DNA from: a virus
Length of the DNA: 58,424 nucleotides
IMG/VR virus record: IMGVR_UViG_3300030328_002738
Span: 1-58,424 of that record
Reading direction: 5' to 3' (one strand)
In this document: positions 32,096-42,200 of the stretch, one piece after another
Layout: each line of letters starts with the position of its first letter
Numbering within the stretch: position 1 is the first letter of the stretch
Position numbers and translations under genes: made by a program
Notes under the pieces: generated by a model
Seen by the model: only the letters and a program-made list of their open reading frames with translations
Databases searched by the model: none
What the model was told of the DNA's origin: nothing

Positions 32096-32279
32096 ATGTA
32101 ATAAATGTGGAAACACAAAAGAACTAAATAAAACTACCACAGCATATAGAAATGGTAAGTGGGTTACTTTAGAGGCAAGTTGTATATGTGAACCTAATAC
32201 ATATATGGATCAAATATTAACAGAAGAGCATGAAGGATTCCCTACAATAAAAAGGAATGACTCTGCACAAAAATTATAA
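32085..32279 (+). CDS. zinc-ribbon protein, 64 aa
   Basis: FKCNKCGNT near the N-terminus (C-x2-C) and SCICEPN (C-x-C) about 23 residues later form a likely zinc ribbon, followed by an acidic tail. Such small ribbons in phages often bind RNA polymerase or DNA. It overlaps the previous gene by 11 bases and is followed 1 base after its stop by the next ATG. Confidence 0.6.
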   Translation: MTFKCNKCGNTKELNKTTTAYRNGKWVTLEASCICEPNTYMDQILTEEHEGFPTIKRNDSAQKL

Positions 32280-32280
32280 T

Positions 32281-32493
32281 ATGAGTTTAAGAACACAACT
32301 TAGAAATAGTAAAACAGTAAGAGGAAGAAGATGGATTGTAAAAAGAAATACAGACCAAACTATCAGAGAAGTTAAAATGATATTTAAGCCTGAAGAATAT
32401 ATAAAGCTTAAAGCTTCTAAAACTATGTACGGAGATAAAGCTTTATTAAAAATATTAGAAGAAAATTATGAAAAAAAGAAAAATAACAGTTAA
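32281..32493 (+). CDS. hypothetical basic protein, 70 aa
   Basis: A basic protein (MSLRTQLRNSKTVRGRRWI ...) with a C-terminal coiled-coil-like helix ending EENYEKKKNNS. The start is placed at the ATG in a TAATATG junction; an earlier in-frame ATG at 32257 lies inside the zinc-ribbon gene. The Arg-rich N-terminus could contact nucleic acid. Function is unknown. Confidence 0.5.
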   Translation: MSLRTQLRNSKTVRGRRWIVKRNTDQTIREVKMIFKPEEYIKLKASKTMYGDKALLKILEENYEKKKNNS

Positions 32494-32797
32494 TATTGAT
32501 ACTACCTATAAATATATCCAATTATGGAATGGTATTTTCAATTTAACAGATAAAGAATTAACTATATTATCTGAATTTATAGATATAAATATAAATACAA
32601 AAGATACAAATATGTGTAGTGTAAAAAATAAAAAATCTGTAGCTAAAACATTATCAATTAAAGATTATAATACTTTAAATAATTATATTAAGAAATTTAA
32701 GGATAAAGGAGCAATGTTACTTAAACAAGGAGCATATAAACTTAACCCATTCTTAAATCCAGATACAGAAGTAGTAGAAATAACAATTACAAGATGA
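32468..32797 (+). CDS. probable winged-helix DNA-binding protein, 109 aa
   Basis: After a basic start (MKKRKITVN), the sequence FNLTDKELTILSEFIDI suggests helix 1 of a winged helix. KKSVAKTLSIKDYNTLNNYI then looks like helices 2 and 3, and GAMLLKQGAYKLNPFLNPD like the wing. The pattern resembles phage replication/transcription wHTH proteins of Bacteroidota phages. It overlaps the neighbouring genes by 26 and 4 bases. A regulator of the rightward operon is plausible but not shown. Confidence 0.5.
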   Translation: MKKRKITVNIDTTYKYIQLWNGIFNLTDKELTILSEFIDININTKDTNMCSVKNKKSVAKTLSIKDYNTLNNYIKKFKDKGAMLLKQGAYKLNPFLNPDTEVVEITITR

Positions 32798-32961
32798 TAA
32801 TATTTTCAGAACTAGTAATGAGCTACTATAATATAGGAGATTACGATATATTAATTATACAAGATAAATACGGAGAATTAATAACTATAAAAATAGACAA
32901 ATATGGAGAATCAAGATCAAAAGCCACCGAGTATGTTCCAGATGGTGAAATCCTTCACTAA
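32794..32961 (+). CDS. small hypothetical protein, 55 aa
   Basis: A reading frame of 55 codons (MIIFSELVMSYYNIGDYDIL ...). Its ATG overlaps the stop of the winged-helix gene (ATGA). Its 3' end overlaps the next gene (start 32903) by 59 bases in another frame, which lowers confidence. The product is mixed beta and acidic, with no motif. Confidence 0.5.
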   Translation: MIIFSELVMSYYNIGDYDILIIQDKYGELITIKIDKYGESRSKATEYVPDGEILH

Positions 32962-33163
32962 GGAGTTAGCTAAATGGATAAAAGATGGGGCGCCTAATGT
33001 TACTCCTGAAGAATATGCTGAAAGATTAGACACATGCCATAGTTGTGAATTTTTAAATAAAGCTTCTATGAGATGTAAAGCTTGTGGATGTTTGTTAGAG
33101 CATAAGGCAAAATGGTCTACAGCGGATTGCCCAAAAAAGAAATGGCCAAATGTCAAAAGATAA
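32903..33163 (+). CDS. zinc-binding protein with two CxxC pairs, 86 aa
   Basis: An N-terminal helical half is followed by TCHSCEF, RCKACGC and DCPKK: C-x2-C ... C-x2-C-x-C ... C. This is a zinc-ribbon design common in tailed-phage genomes (segments like CGCLLEHKAKW...DCPKKKW), of unknown role. It overlaps the IHF-like gene by 14 bases. A transcription- or packaging-related DNA/protein contact is possible. Confidence 0.62.
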   Translation: MENQDQKPPSMFQMVKSFTKELAKWIKDGAPNVTPEEYAERLDTCHSCEFLNKASMRCKACGCLLEHKAKWSTADCPKKKWPNVKR

Positions 33164-33368
33164 AAAATTAATAATATATTATTTAGCTAATAAATATAAT
33201 ATATCTTTGAGCAAAGTTGAGAGAATAGTTGGACATCAATTTAAGTATATAGAAAAAATAATGAAGGAAGGAAAATTTGAAACTATACGATTACCTTATT
33301 TTGGTAAATTCTCAGTTAATCCAAAACGAGTAGAATATATGAATAAAAATAAAAAGAAAGATGATTAG
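33150..33368 (+). CDS. HU/IHF-like DNA-bending protein, 72 aa
   Basis: A 72-residue protein. The segment IRLPYFGKFSVNPKRVEYMN matches the region around the beta-ribbon of HU/IHF-type proteins, where a glycine-aromatic strand leads into the DNA-gripping arm. The first 45 residues form two helices, as in HU. It is shorter than bacterial HU (about 90 residues). crAss-like phages typically encode IHF-like subunits near their packaging genes, which agrees with the position here, 1.2 kb upstream of terminase. Confidence 0.6.
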   Translation: MSKDKKLIIYYLANKYNISLSKVERIVGHQFKYIEKIMKEGKFETIRLPYFGKFSVNPKRVEYMNKNKKKDD

Positions 33369-33840
33369 TACAGGTTTTTTTAAATTTAAAGTAAAGCTAA
33401 TATGGTTTTTAGGTGAACTTATATATAAACTTGGGGGATATGTTTCTTTAGAACCTTACATTTATTTTACAACTGCAAAAATAAAAATAAAAGAAATAGA
33501 ATATTATAAAAAGATAACTAGAGATAATAGAGATCATAGATATAGATGGGAAAGATTAAAACAAGACATTGTAGATAATGGATTAAAAAGAAAAATTCAT
33601 GTGCAATTCACATATTGTGGTAATCAAAAATACTTACATTTAGTAGATGGTAATCATAGAATTGCTATACTGCGAGAATTGTACGGAGATGATCATATAG
33701 TAACAGCTAAAGTATTTTTACCGGACCCTTTTGATCATTTTAATAAATATAGTATTCAAAATATATATGGAGGGAGAGCTAATCCTTATGATACGTTCTC
33801 ACATAAACTAGAAAAGAAATGCTGTAAAGAAAAAATATGA
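33361..33840 (+). CDS. ParB/sulfiredoxin-like domain protein, 159 aa
   Basis: The central part LKQDIVDNGLKRKIHVQF followed by LVDGNHRIAILREL matches the ParB N-terminal fold, in which the G-N-H-R turn binds a nucleotide (CTP in ParB, ATP in relatives). No helix-turn-helix domain follows, so this is a stand-alone ParB-like domain as found in several phages. It may act as a nuclease or nucleotide-dependent switch in packaging or regulation. It overlaps both neighbours by 8 and 4 bases. Confidence 0.68.
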   Translation: MISTGFFKFKVKLIWFLGELIYKLGGYVSLEPYIYFTTAKIKIKEIEYYKKITRDNRDHRYRWERLKQDIVDNGLKRKIHVQFTYCGNQKYLHLVDGNHRIAILRELYGDDHIVTAKVFLPDPFDHFNKYSIQNIYGGRANPYDTFSHKLEKKCCKEKI

Positions 33841-34352
33841 ATAGTGAATTATTATATATCTCTGATGGTAAGGCTGTCCCAAGTGCATATGCCTTAACTA
33901 TTTCAGAGTTCAAAGAATTATCAACTTCTGAGTTAGCTTTTGTCTACTTTATGGTAGACCATAAGTCTCCTTTTTCTGTATATGAATGGGATCAAAGAAT
34001 TAAAGAAGTTAAAAATAGTGTATTTAAAGATAAAAAGAAATGGACACCTTCTGCAAAAGTTTTAGGTGCTTGTGATAAATATGATAAATTAATAGAAACC
34101 TCAGCAGTAAGATTACTAAAAGCTGCTAGGACATCAATAGTTAAATTAGAGAAATACTTTAGAGATATAGATTTACATTTAATGGATGATCATGGTAAAC
34201 CAATATTTCACGCAAAAGATCTTATAGCTAACTTATCAAATATGGGGAAAGTAGTAGACGGATTAACAAGATTAGAAGATATAGTTAGAAAAGAAGAACA
34301 AGCCGCCAATACAAATAGAGGTGGAATTGAAGTAAATAAATATAGTATGTAA
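33837..34352 (+). CDS. hypothetical protein upstream of terminase, 171 aa
   Basis: A helical, charged protein with no motif I recognise. The segment KWTPSAKVLGACDKYDKLIE and the long helix around residues 85-115 suggest an oligomeric helical fold. Position two genes before the large terminase makes a small-terminase or packaging role possible, but the usual HTH of small terminases is not evident. It overlaps the previous gene by 4 bases and the next by 1 (TAATG). Confidence 0.5.
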   Translation: MNSELLYISDGKAVPSAYALTISEFKELSTSELAFVYFMVDHKSPFSVYEWDQRIKEVKNSVFKDKKKWTPSAKVLGACDKYDKLIETSAVRLLKAARTSIVKLEKYFRDIDLHLMDDHGKPIFHAKDLIANLSNMGKVVDGLTRLEDIVRKEEQAANTNRGGIEVNKYSM

Positions 34353-34642
34353 TGGATTTTTTAGAAGATATGGAACTCTATAATCAGGCTATGAGAAACG
34401 CTTATTTTATTATAACTAAAAGAAAGACTTTAGATGATATTTATTATGACTTAGAAGAAGGTAGAATAGAAACTTTACCTTTACCATTTGATCCGATACA
34501 TGAAGATGGGAGAACTGAAGATATAATAGATATAGTTATAGAGTATTTCACAAGTACAGAAGAGTATGAAAAATGTGCAGAATTAGTTAAAATAAAAGAA
34601 AGATGTTTAAACATACCGATAGAGTCAGACAAGCTGCAATAA
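34352..34642 (+). CDS. hypothetical acidic protein, 96 aa, before terminase
   Basis: An acidic helical protein (MDFLEDMELYNQAMRNAYFI ...). Its 3' end overlaps the large terminase start by 40 bases. No motif is recognised. Either this or the 171-residue protein just upstream could be the packaging partner of the terminase; the sequence does not decide. Confidence 0.5.
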   Translation: MDFLEDMELYNQAMRNAYFIITKRKTLDDIYYDLEEGRIETLPLPFDPIHEDGRTEDIIDIVIEYFTSTEEYEKCAELVKIKERCLNIPIESDKLQ

Positions 34643-36567
34643 CTTTCCTTAAAAAAGGTAGGTTTACGGATGCGCTTCCGGGAACAAAAGATTATTATGA
34701 TCATTGGGATGAGGAGCGTAAAAGATGTATGTATGGATATACAGTAGATGAATTACATGTTACTGGATTTCATTATTTTTATTTAAATTATTGTCCTATT
34801 GATAGAGCTATAGATGAAGAGTTACCAGATGGTACAATACAATCTAGACGTGAGCGTAGTTTTCCAAGTTTTTATGATGGAGATTGGGAGTATTTCCAAG
34901 AAATAGATAAAGCTAGATCAGAAAATAGACATATGATTGTCCTTAAAGCAAGGAGAAAAGGATATTCTTATAAAGCTGGAGCAATGCTTGCACGTAATTA
35001 TTTCTTTGTAAAAAATTCTAAAAACTTCGTATTTGCAGCACAAAAAGAATACCTTATTGGTGATGGACTTCTATCTAAAGCATGGGAGTTTTTATCTTTT
35101 ATAGATGATAATACAGCATGGGCTCAACCTAGATTAAGGGATAGAGAAATGCATAAAATGTCTGGATATAAAAAGAAAGTAAATGGATTAGAAATTGAGA
35201 TGGGTATGAAATCTCAAATTATGGGGGTATCATTAAAAGATAATCCTGATAAAGTAAGGGGTAAGGCAGGTGAGCTTGTTTTCTTTGAAGAAGCGGGATC
35301 ATTCCCTGGATTACTAAAAGCATGGGAGGTAACAATGCCAACAATGAGACAAGGTGCAAAAACATTAGGATTAATGGTGGCATTTGGTACAGGTGGTACA
35401 GAAGGCGCAGATTTTGAAGCTATGGAAGAGATATTTTATAATCCAGAAGCATATGATTGTATGGCTTATGAAAATATATGGGATGAAGGAGCTATGGGTA
35501 GTATATGTGGGTATTTTATTCCAATACAAAAGAATTTAGATGGATTTATAGATAGTAATGGTAACTCTTCTGTACTTAAAGCAACAGAGTATGAAATAGA
35601 AATGAGGGAGAAGAAAAAAGGGGCTGCTGATGCAAAATCTTTAGACCAATATATAGCTGAGCACCCCTTCTCTCCACAAGAAGCTACATTACAAGTAACT
35701 GCTAATTTATTTGATGTAGCATCTTTACAAGAACAATATAATAATGTAAAAGCTAACAATCTACATTCTGTAGGTACTGTAGGTAAATTATATTATGGTG
35801 CTAATAATGAAGTTAAATTTAAAGTAGATGGTAATTTAAAACAAGTTCTAAAATTTCCACATAGAAAAGATGATGATACAACAGGAGCAGTAGTTATATA
35901 TGAATCTCCTTATAAAAATCAACAACAACAAGTACCTTTAAATATGTATGTAATTTGTCATGACCCCTATGGTCAAAATCAATCTGCAGATTCATCTTCA
36001 TTAGGAGCTGCATATGTACTTAAAAGACCTAATAATTTATCACATCCAGATGACCTTATTGTAGCTTCTTATGTAGGTAGACCAAAAACACAAGACGATT
36101 ATAATAGAAATTTATTTATGTTAGCAGATTATTATGGATGTAAGATAGGATTTGAAAATGATCGTGGAGAAGTTATAGCATACGCAAAAAGATATAGAAA
36201 GATGCATAAACTACAAGAAGAGTTTGAAATGTTAGATAAAAGAGAGCTTAGAAGTAAGACTGTAAAGCGTCAATATGGTATGCATATGACAGAAGCAAGG
36301 AAGCGTCAAGGAGAGATATATATAAGAGATTGGTTAAATACTGTAAGAAGAACAGATGAAAATGGAAATAAATTACTAAACTTGCATAAGATATATGATC
36401 CAGCATTGCTAACAGAGCTTATTAAGTTTAACCATGCAGGTAACTTTGACCGTGTAATGGCGTTTATGATTGGTATGTATCACACAAGAGAATTATATAA
36501 TGCAGAGGTTAAAGATATATTAGAAGATCGAGCCGCAGATAAGTGGTTTGATAAAAATTATTATTAA
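34603..36567 (+). CDS. terL: terminase large subunit
   Basis: A 654-residue packaging motor. The ATPase Walker A-like segment is KARRKGYSYK (115-124), a variant seen in many phages of Bacteroidota. Walker B is LVFFEEAG with E229/E230. The C-terminal RNase H-like nuclease shows CHDPYG (D454) and GFENDRGE (E518, D520). The gene is followed by SET-domain, portal, scaffold and capsid genes, as expected for a packaging/head module. The ATG lies 40 bases inside the previous gene. The motor would translocate DNA into proheads through the portal encoded 0.4 kb downstream. Confidence 0.9.
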   Translation: MFKHTDRVRQAAITFLKKGRFTDALPGTKDYYDHWDEERKRCMYGYTVDELHVTGFHYFYLNYCPIDRAIDEELPDGTIQSRRERSFPSFYDGDWEYFQEIDKARSENRHMIVLKARRKGYSYKAGAMLARNYFFVKNSKNFVFAAQKEYLIGDGLLSKAWEFLSFIDDNTAWAQPRLRDREMHKMSGYKKKVNGLEIEMGMKSQIMGVSLKDNPDKVRGKAGELVFFEEAGSFPGLLKAWEVTMPTMRQGAKTLGLMVAFGTGGTEGADFEAMEEIFYNPEAYDCMAYENIWDEGAMGSICGYFIPIQKNLDGFIDSNGNSSVLKATEYEIEMREKKKGAADAKSLDQYIAEHPFSPQEATLQVTANLFDVASLQEQYNNVKANNLHSVGTVGKLYYGANNEVKFKVDGNLKQVLKFPHRKDDDTTGAVVIYESPYKNQQQQVPLNMYVICHDPYGQNQSADSSSLGAAYVLKRPNNLSHPDDLIVASYVGRPKTQDDYNRNLFMLADYYGCKIGFENDRGEVIAYAKRYRKMHKLQEEFEMLDKRELRSKTVKRQYGMHMTEARKRQGEIYIRDWLNTVRRTDENGNKLLNLHKIYDPALLTELIKFNHAGNFDRVMAFMIGMYHTRELYNAEVKDILEDRAADKWFDKNYY

Positions 36568-36568
36568 T

Positions 36569-36904
36569 ATGGAAAAAGACAAGAATAAAGAACCTTATAA
36601 TCCATTACCAGAATATTTATCAATAGGCCCATCAGATATTCATGGGGCAGGCATTATTGCCAGAGAAGATATTCCAGGTGAGATAGTTATAGGTATAAGT
36701 CATGTGTATGATCCTAATTTTCAACATGATTATATTAGAACACCTTTGGGTGGTTTTATTAATCATTCAGAAGAACCTAATTGTGAATTAATAGAAGAAG
36801 ATGACGACACTGATTATAAGAAATTAAAAACAATAAAAAAAATAAATCAAGGAGAAGAACTTACTTTAAAGTATAGTTTATATGATATTTGTGATTATTT
36901 ATAG
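36569..36904 (+). CDS. SET-domain protein, 111 aa
   Basis: A minimal SET domain: IHGAGIIA (the GxG of the cofactor site), GGFINHSEEPNC (the NHSxxPN motif) and INQGEELTLKYSLY (the GEELTxxY motif with the catalytic-type tyrosine). SET proteins transfer methyl groups from S-adenosylmethionine to protein lysines. No pre- or post-SET cysteines are present. The start is at the TAATATG junction with the terminase gene. Between terminase and portal genes, its target could be a virion or host protein; this is inference. Confidence 0.75.
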   Translation: MEKDKNKEPYNPLPEYLSIGPSDIHGAGIIAREDIPGEIVIGISHVYDPNFQHDYIRTPLGGFINHSEEPNCELIEEDDDTDYKKLKTIKKINQGEELTLKYSLYDICDYL

Positions 36905-36975
36905 TGTTATATTTATAAGAATATATATAATATTAAGATACTATGTAAAAGCGATTAGAAATTTAACTAAATTTG
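36903..36975 (+). promoter_or_regulatory. two-box element before the portal gene (possible late promoter P3)
   Basis: AGTGTTATAT (36903-36912) begins at the SET gene stop, and TAAATTTG (36968-36975), a -7-like box, starts 65 bases later, just before the portal ATG (36982). The same two boxes with a 63-base distance precede the scaffold gene. No TTTG -33 box is present, so a different activator may be needed. Confidence 0.45.
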
Positions 36976-36981
36976 TCCACT

Positions 36982-39264
36982 ATGGGATACGATAAAATAC
37001 CAAGGCAAAAATTGCCTTTGTCTAAGAAGACTAAACAATGGAAAGAAGACTGTGTAGAAGCATACATAGACCTTTCTCAATCTGGCCGTAGTGCTGGTAG
37101 CAACAGAAAAGAATCTTTACAATCACTATATGAATACTATAACGGTGTAATTGATGAGGCGGATTACAACTATGTACTAAAACCTTACGGTAAATCTCGT
37201 AGTAATTTCCCTTCTCAACTGCGTAATTATCCCATAATTAAACCTATCGTTGATCTTTTGTTAGGAGAAAAATCCAAAAGGCCTCTCAATTTCACTGTTA
37301 CAGTTCAAAACGCTGATGCTGTCTCTACTAAAGAGCAAGCAAAAAGTGATTTAATTTATCAAAGTTTTCAAAAGCAATTTGCAAATGAATTAATTAAAAA
37401 TGGAAACTATCAAGGTGAAGAACAAGAAGTAGAATTACCTCAACAAATAGCAGATCAATTTGAAGCTAGTTATGTAGATAATAGAGCAATTAAAGGACAG
37501 CAAGCTGTAAATTATATAATGCACAGTCAAGAAATACATGATAAACTTCAAAAAGCTTGGGCTCATTTTTTAATAGCAGGAGAAGTATATACTCATAGAG
37601 GAGTTAGAAATAATGAGCCTTTTTATGAAATATTAAATCCATTAGATGTAGATTTTGATTTAGATCCAGATTTAGATTTTGTAGAAGATGGAGATTGGGC
37701 TTTAGTTAGAAAATATGTTCACGCTTCAAGTGTTATTGATACTTATTATGAATATTTATCAGATCAACAAATAGCAGAATTAGAAGAGCCAAGACATTCA
37801 GAATCTGATTCGTATTTCTTATATACTAATTCTATGAATAAAGATGCAAACGCATATAGAAATAGATTAATAGAAGTAGCTCAAGTTTATTGGAAATCTA
37901 GAAAACGTATTGGATTTTTAACTTATATGGATATGGAATCTGGGGCAATAGAAGAACAGGTGGTAGAAGATGGATTTAAAATGCCTTTAGAATTAAGAGA
38001 ATTAGGTGCTAAACTAGAATGGAAATGGGTAAATGAAGTTTGGGAAGGAACAAGAATAGATGGTAGAGTTTATATTAAAATTCACCCTCTTGTTAATCAA
38101 AGAAATTCTTTAGATAATCTTTCTACTTGTAAATTACCAATTAATGGTATAAGATATTCTAACTTAAACGCTTCTAATATATCTCTAGTAAAATTAGGGA
38201 TACCTTACCAGTTAAACTATAATATATACAAATATAGATTAGAACTTGCTATTGCTAAAAGTAAAGATATTGTTGCTTCTTTTGATATTAATATGATCCC
38301 TAAAAAATGGGATATGGATAAATTTATGTATTATGTTGAAGGTACAGGTATAGCTTGGGTAGATTATAATAAAGAAGGAATACAATTAAATCCACAACAT
38401 CAATCTGTTATGGATATGTCTATTAAAACAATAGAACAATATATTACTTTACTAGAATCTATAATGCAAGAATGGGAAAAACTATCTGGAGTAAATAGAC
38501 AAAGACAGGGACAAGTAGGTAGCTATGAAGGTAAAGCAACTTCACAACAAGCTATCGTACAATCTTCTCATATTACTGAAGATTTATTTCGTAAATTTAA
38601 TAGATTAGAACAAAGAGATTTGCAATCATTACTTGATTATTCTAAAGAAGCATGGTTAGCTGGAAAGAAAACAATGTATGTTATGCCTGATGGTACAACA
38701 GATTTTTTAGATTTAGAAAGTATGGAGCATATGGAATCTAATTATGGTATATTCTTATCAGATTCTGGTAAAGAACAAGATAAATTAGATAACATAAAAC
38801 AATTATCTCAAGCAATGATTCAAAATGGAACACCAGCCTCAACTGTAGCTGAAATGTTTGATGCAGATAGTTTTACTCAAATTAAACATAAAATAAAACT
38901 AGCTGAAAGAGAAATGCAAGCATTAGAAGCTAAACAAGCTGAAGCACAGCAAGCTCAACAGCAAGCTGAATTAGAACAAAAAGCTAAAGAAGCTGAAGAT
39001 GAAAATATGAATAAAGAAAAAGATAGGGAAACTCAAATTAAAGTTGCTCTGATTCATGCTAGAGATAATGATACTAATGCTCAATTAAATCTAGCTAAAG
39101 GTATGAGAGAGTTAGATATTAAAGAAAGAGAAGTTGAAATTAAAGCTCAAGATAATAGAGACAAAGCTGATACTAACAGACAAACTGCAAATATTAAAAG
39201 AGAAGAAACTAAATCTAAAGAAAGAATAGCTAAATCTAAAAATAACAAACCTTCTAGTAAATAA
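36982..39264 (+). CDS. portal protein
   Basis: A 761-residue protein placed between terminase and scaffold/capsid genes. The start is set at ATG 36982 (MGYDKIPRQK); a TTG 9 bases upstream lies within the promoter-like box. The region FPSQLRNYPIIKPIVDLLLGEKSKR resembles portal N-terminal segments of crAss-like and related phages. The C-terminal 150 residues are a long Ala/Gln/Glu/Lys-rich coiled coil (after EREMQALEAKQAEA), typical of large podovirus portals whose barrel projects into the capsid. The product forms a dodecameric DNA channel at one vertex. Confidence 0.8.
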   Translation: MGYDKIPRQKLPLSKKTKQWKEDCVEAYIDLSQSGRSAGSNRKESLQSLYEYYNGVIDEADYNYVLKPYGKSRSNFPSQLRNYPIIKPIVDLLLGEKSKRPLNFTVTVQNADAVSTKEQAKSDLIYQSFQKQFANELIKNGNYQGEEQEVELPQQIADQFEASYVDNRAIKGQQAVNYIMHSQEIHDKLQKAWAHFLIAGEVYTHRGVRNNEPFYEILNPLDVDFDLDPDLDFVEDGDWALVRKYVHASSVIDTYYEYLSDQQIAELEEPRHSESDSYFLYTNSMNKDANAYRNRLIEVAQVYWKSRKRIGFLTYMDMESGAIEEQVVEDGFKMPLELRELGAKLEWKWVNEVWEGTRIDGRVYIKIHPLVNQRNSLDNLSTCKLPINGIRYSNLNASNISLVKLGIPYQLNYNIYKYRLELAIAKSKDIVASFDINMIPKKWDMDKFMYYVEGTGIAWVDYNKEGIQLNPQHQSVMDMSIKTIEQYITLLESIMQEWEKLSGVNRQRQGQVGSYEGKATSQQAIVQSSHITEDLFRKFNRLEQRDLQSLLDYSKEAWLAGKKTMYVMPDGTTDFLDLESMEHMESNYGIFLSDSGKEQDKLDNIKQLSQAMIQNGTPASTVAEMFDADSFTQIKHKIKLAEREMQALEAKQAEAQQAQQQAELEQKAKEAEDENMNKEKDRETQIKVALIHARDNDTNAQLNLAKGMRELDIKEREVEIKAQDNRDKADTNRQTANIKREETKSKERIAKSKNNKPSSK

Positions 39265-42200
39265 TGCTTACTTCTGAGGAACAGATGCAAATAATAAAAG
39301 ATGCTATAACCTCTGGTTATAAGGGTCCTATATTTAAATTAATAGATGAAGGTCATATTCAAAAAGCTCAAATAGCAGCTACAGAAAATCAACAAGAACA
39401 AGGATTAAGAGGATCAGATGGAAATACCGCTATGGCTTTTCCTGAGTCTTCTGGTGATTTTAATACTCAAGGTATGGATTTTGATGTAGATATACGTAAG
39501 TATGATAATCAAGGAAATTTAGTTAGAAGTTATAATAAAGTTCCTCCAGGAGTTCAAAATTTACAAATGGGTGAAGAAGAAGGTACAGTTATAGAAACTC
39601 CTTCTCAATATCAGGATGGAGGATTTTATCCTAACCCTAATCAACCTGTAAATATTCAAGTTGATAATGAGAAAAAAAGAAGAGAGCAAGAAAAAAGAAA
39701 TGATATAGAATTAAAAGCTAAAATAGATAAAGAGCAAACAGAAATTTATTCTAAGATGTTAGACCCAATCAATGTAGCAGATGCGGTAGGTATGACAGGT
39801 ATCCCAGTTGTATCAGAAGCAGGAGATTTAATTAGTGCTGGTATTTCTACAGCTAGAGGAAACTACACTGATGCAAGTCTGTCAATGGCAGGTATAACCG
39901 TACCATTTGCTGGAGGAGCTGTTCTTAAACAGGGTAAAAAAACATATAACGTTATAGACAGAAACAGAGACTATACCTCAAGTAGATATTTCAAAGGTTC
40001 TGTGAAGCAAATAGATAATAGAGAAGATTTAATTAAAGAATATAATAAAAGAAATAATGTCTATCGTACTGATAATATTACTGGTGATGTTATGGGAAAT
40101 AAAGAATTAACAGACGCCGCAAAACATTATGGATTTGATCCTAAAGATCCTAAACAAATGGCTGAATTTTTAGGTACTACACCTACAAAAGGTACCGGTA
40201 ATAGGGCAGGAGTGGGAGGGCCTGATTGGGCAGGGAGGAGTACTGATATAAAATATTATGGAAATTATCCAGGACAAACACTTAAATATCAAAAAGTTCC
40301 AGATAGAAATGCATTTGTTACAAAAGTAAACTTATTTGGTGATGATATTTCAAAATTAAGTAATGATCAACTATATGATAGAATAAGCGCTCTAGATAAT
40401 CAATATCATCATGATCCTAATTTAAATATATTTAACACTCGAAGAACTTTAAAAGAGCTGAGTAAGTTACCTCATGGAGCAATAATAAATCGCCACACTC
40501 TATTTCCTCCAGGCATAGATGTAACATCAGAGATTGTAGGTAAAACTAATATTCCTATTAGACAGGCTAAGGGAGTTTTAAATGCAGATGAAGTAAGACA
40601 ACTTACAAATTATGGTAAAAATCCATTTGCTACTTTTCAAGAAGGTGGAGTAAGAAGAAAAAATTTAAACACAGCAATAGATGAAGTAGTAAAACTAGAA
40701 GATACTTCTAATAAAAAGAAAGTTAAAAAATTATTAGAAGTAACTAATTTTATGGAAAATAGTATGGGGTATAATCCTGAAGCATATAATAGAACTTATA
40801 CTAATTCACAAGCATCTATTGATAAAATAATGTTAGACGATTTATTTGATAAAAAGAAAGATAAAGAAGGTAATCCTACAAAGCACAGTGCAACTCAAAA
40901 AAGATATTTTACTATGCTTAAGAATGCAGGATTACCTACAAATAAATCTAAATTTAAAGAAAAATTAAATTCTGATGATGCTACAGCTGCTGTAAATGCA
41001 ATGAGAATGGTTTATGGTAAATCTCCAGAACCTATACCAGAAGTTACTGACACATTAGGAATGTTTCATTATTATAATGATAATTACAGAAAAAATACTA
41101 AAATAAAAGATTTGACAGAATCAAAGAAAAGATTCTATGAAGGATATAAAAGTAAATTTCAAAAAGGAGGATTTGAAAAACAATTTAATACAAATTATCA
41201 AGAATCTCAAAATTATCAAAGAATAAAAGGGAGTAGAAAAGGAATAAGACAAAATCCTGATGGGTCAGAAGCAACTCATTTAATGGCAGATAATAATAAA
41301 AACGAAGCATGGCCTACATTATTTCAAAGTAAAGATGGTAGTTGGTTTGAGCCAATAGATGCTTATAAAGAAGCTAAAAGAAGAGGGGAGATATATAAAT
41401 TTGATTCAAGAGAAGAATTAATTAGATTTGCTAGAAAGGGAGATTGGAAAGATACTTATCAAAAAGGTGGATTTAATTTTAATAAGGGATTTAATTTTAA
41501 TAAAAAGAAAGATTATAGTCAAGAGGCTATTGAAGAAAGAAAAGAAAATAATACAATAAGCTATGAAGATGCAGAATTAGCAGCTTCTTTTGCTCCTTAT
41601 CTTGGAGAAGTAATTGATGCTAAAAATACTGTAAAAAGTTTAAAAGAAGGAAAGTATGGGGAAGCAGCATTACACGCTGCAGGATTTATGATTCCATTTG
41701 TTCCAGGAGGAGCTCTTGTAAGAGGAGCTAAAAAATTATTTGGAAAAGCAGATGAAATTGTTCCTATGAAAACTACTAAAGTTGGTAAACATACTATATC
41801 TAAAGAAGGTTTTGATGATATGATGAAATATCAAATACCTCCTGCAAAATATAATACAGAATTAGTTAATGCACCTGAAAATACATATAGAGCTGTTAGA
41901 AATCCTCTAGATCCTAGTACAGGAAAAGTAGACCCATCTTTTTTATATGCACCAAATGATCCGACACTTGGTTTAACTCCAATAACTACTAAAGAGATGG
42001 CAGAAAAAACAGCTTTAGAACTTAATCCAAATGTTTATAAACATAAGTCTAGGTTTAATGTAGGCATGAGCACATCCCCTAATAAAGCTGCAATGTCAGA
42101 TTTTTATGCGTATAGAGTAAAAGGATCTGAAGGTTATTATGGAAGACCACCAGGACTTGACAAAAAAATGAAAGGTATAAAAAAATGGGATCTATCATAC

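Noticed and set aside
36973-36981. TTG start 9 bases upstream of the portal ATG
   Set aside because: The TTG is part of the TAAATTTG promoter-like box; the ATG at 36982 is the simpler start.
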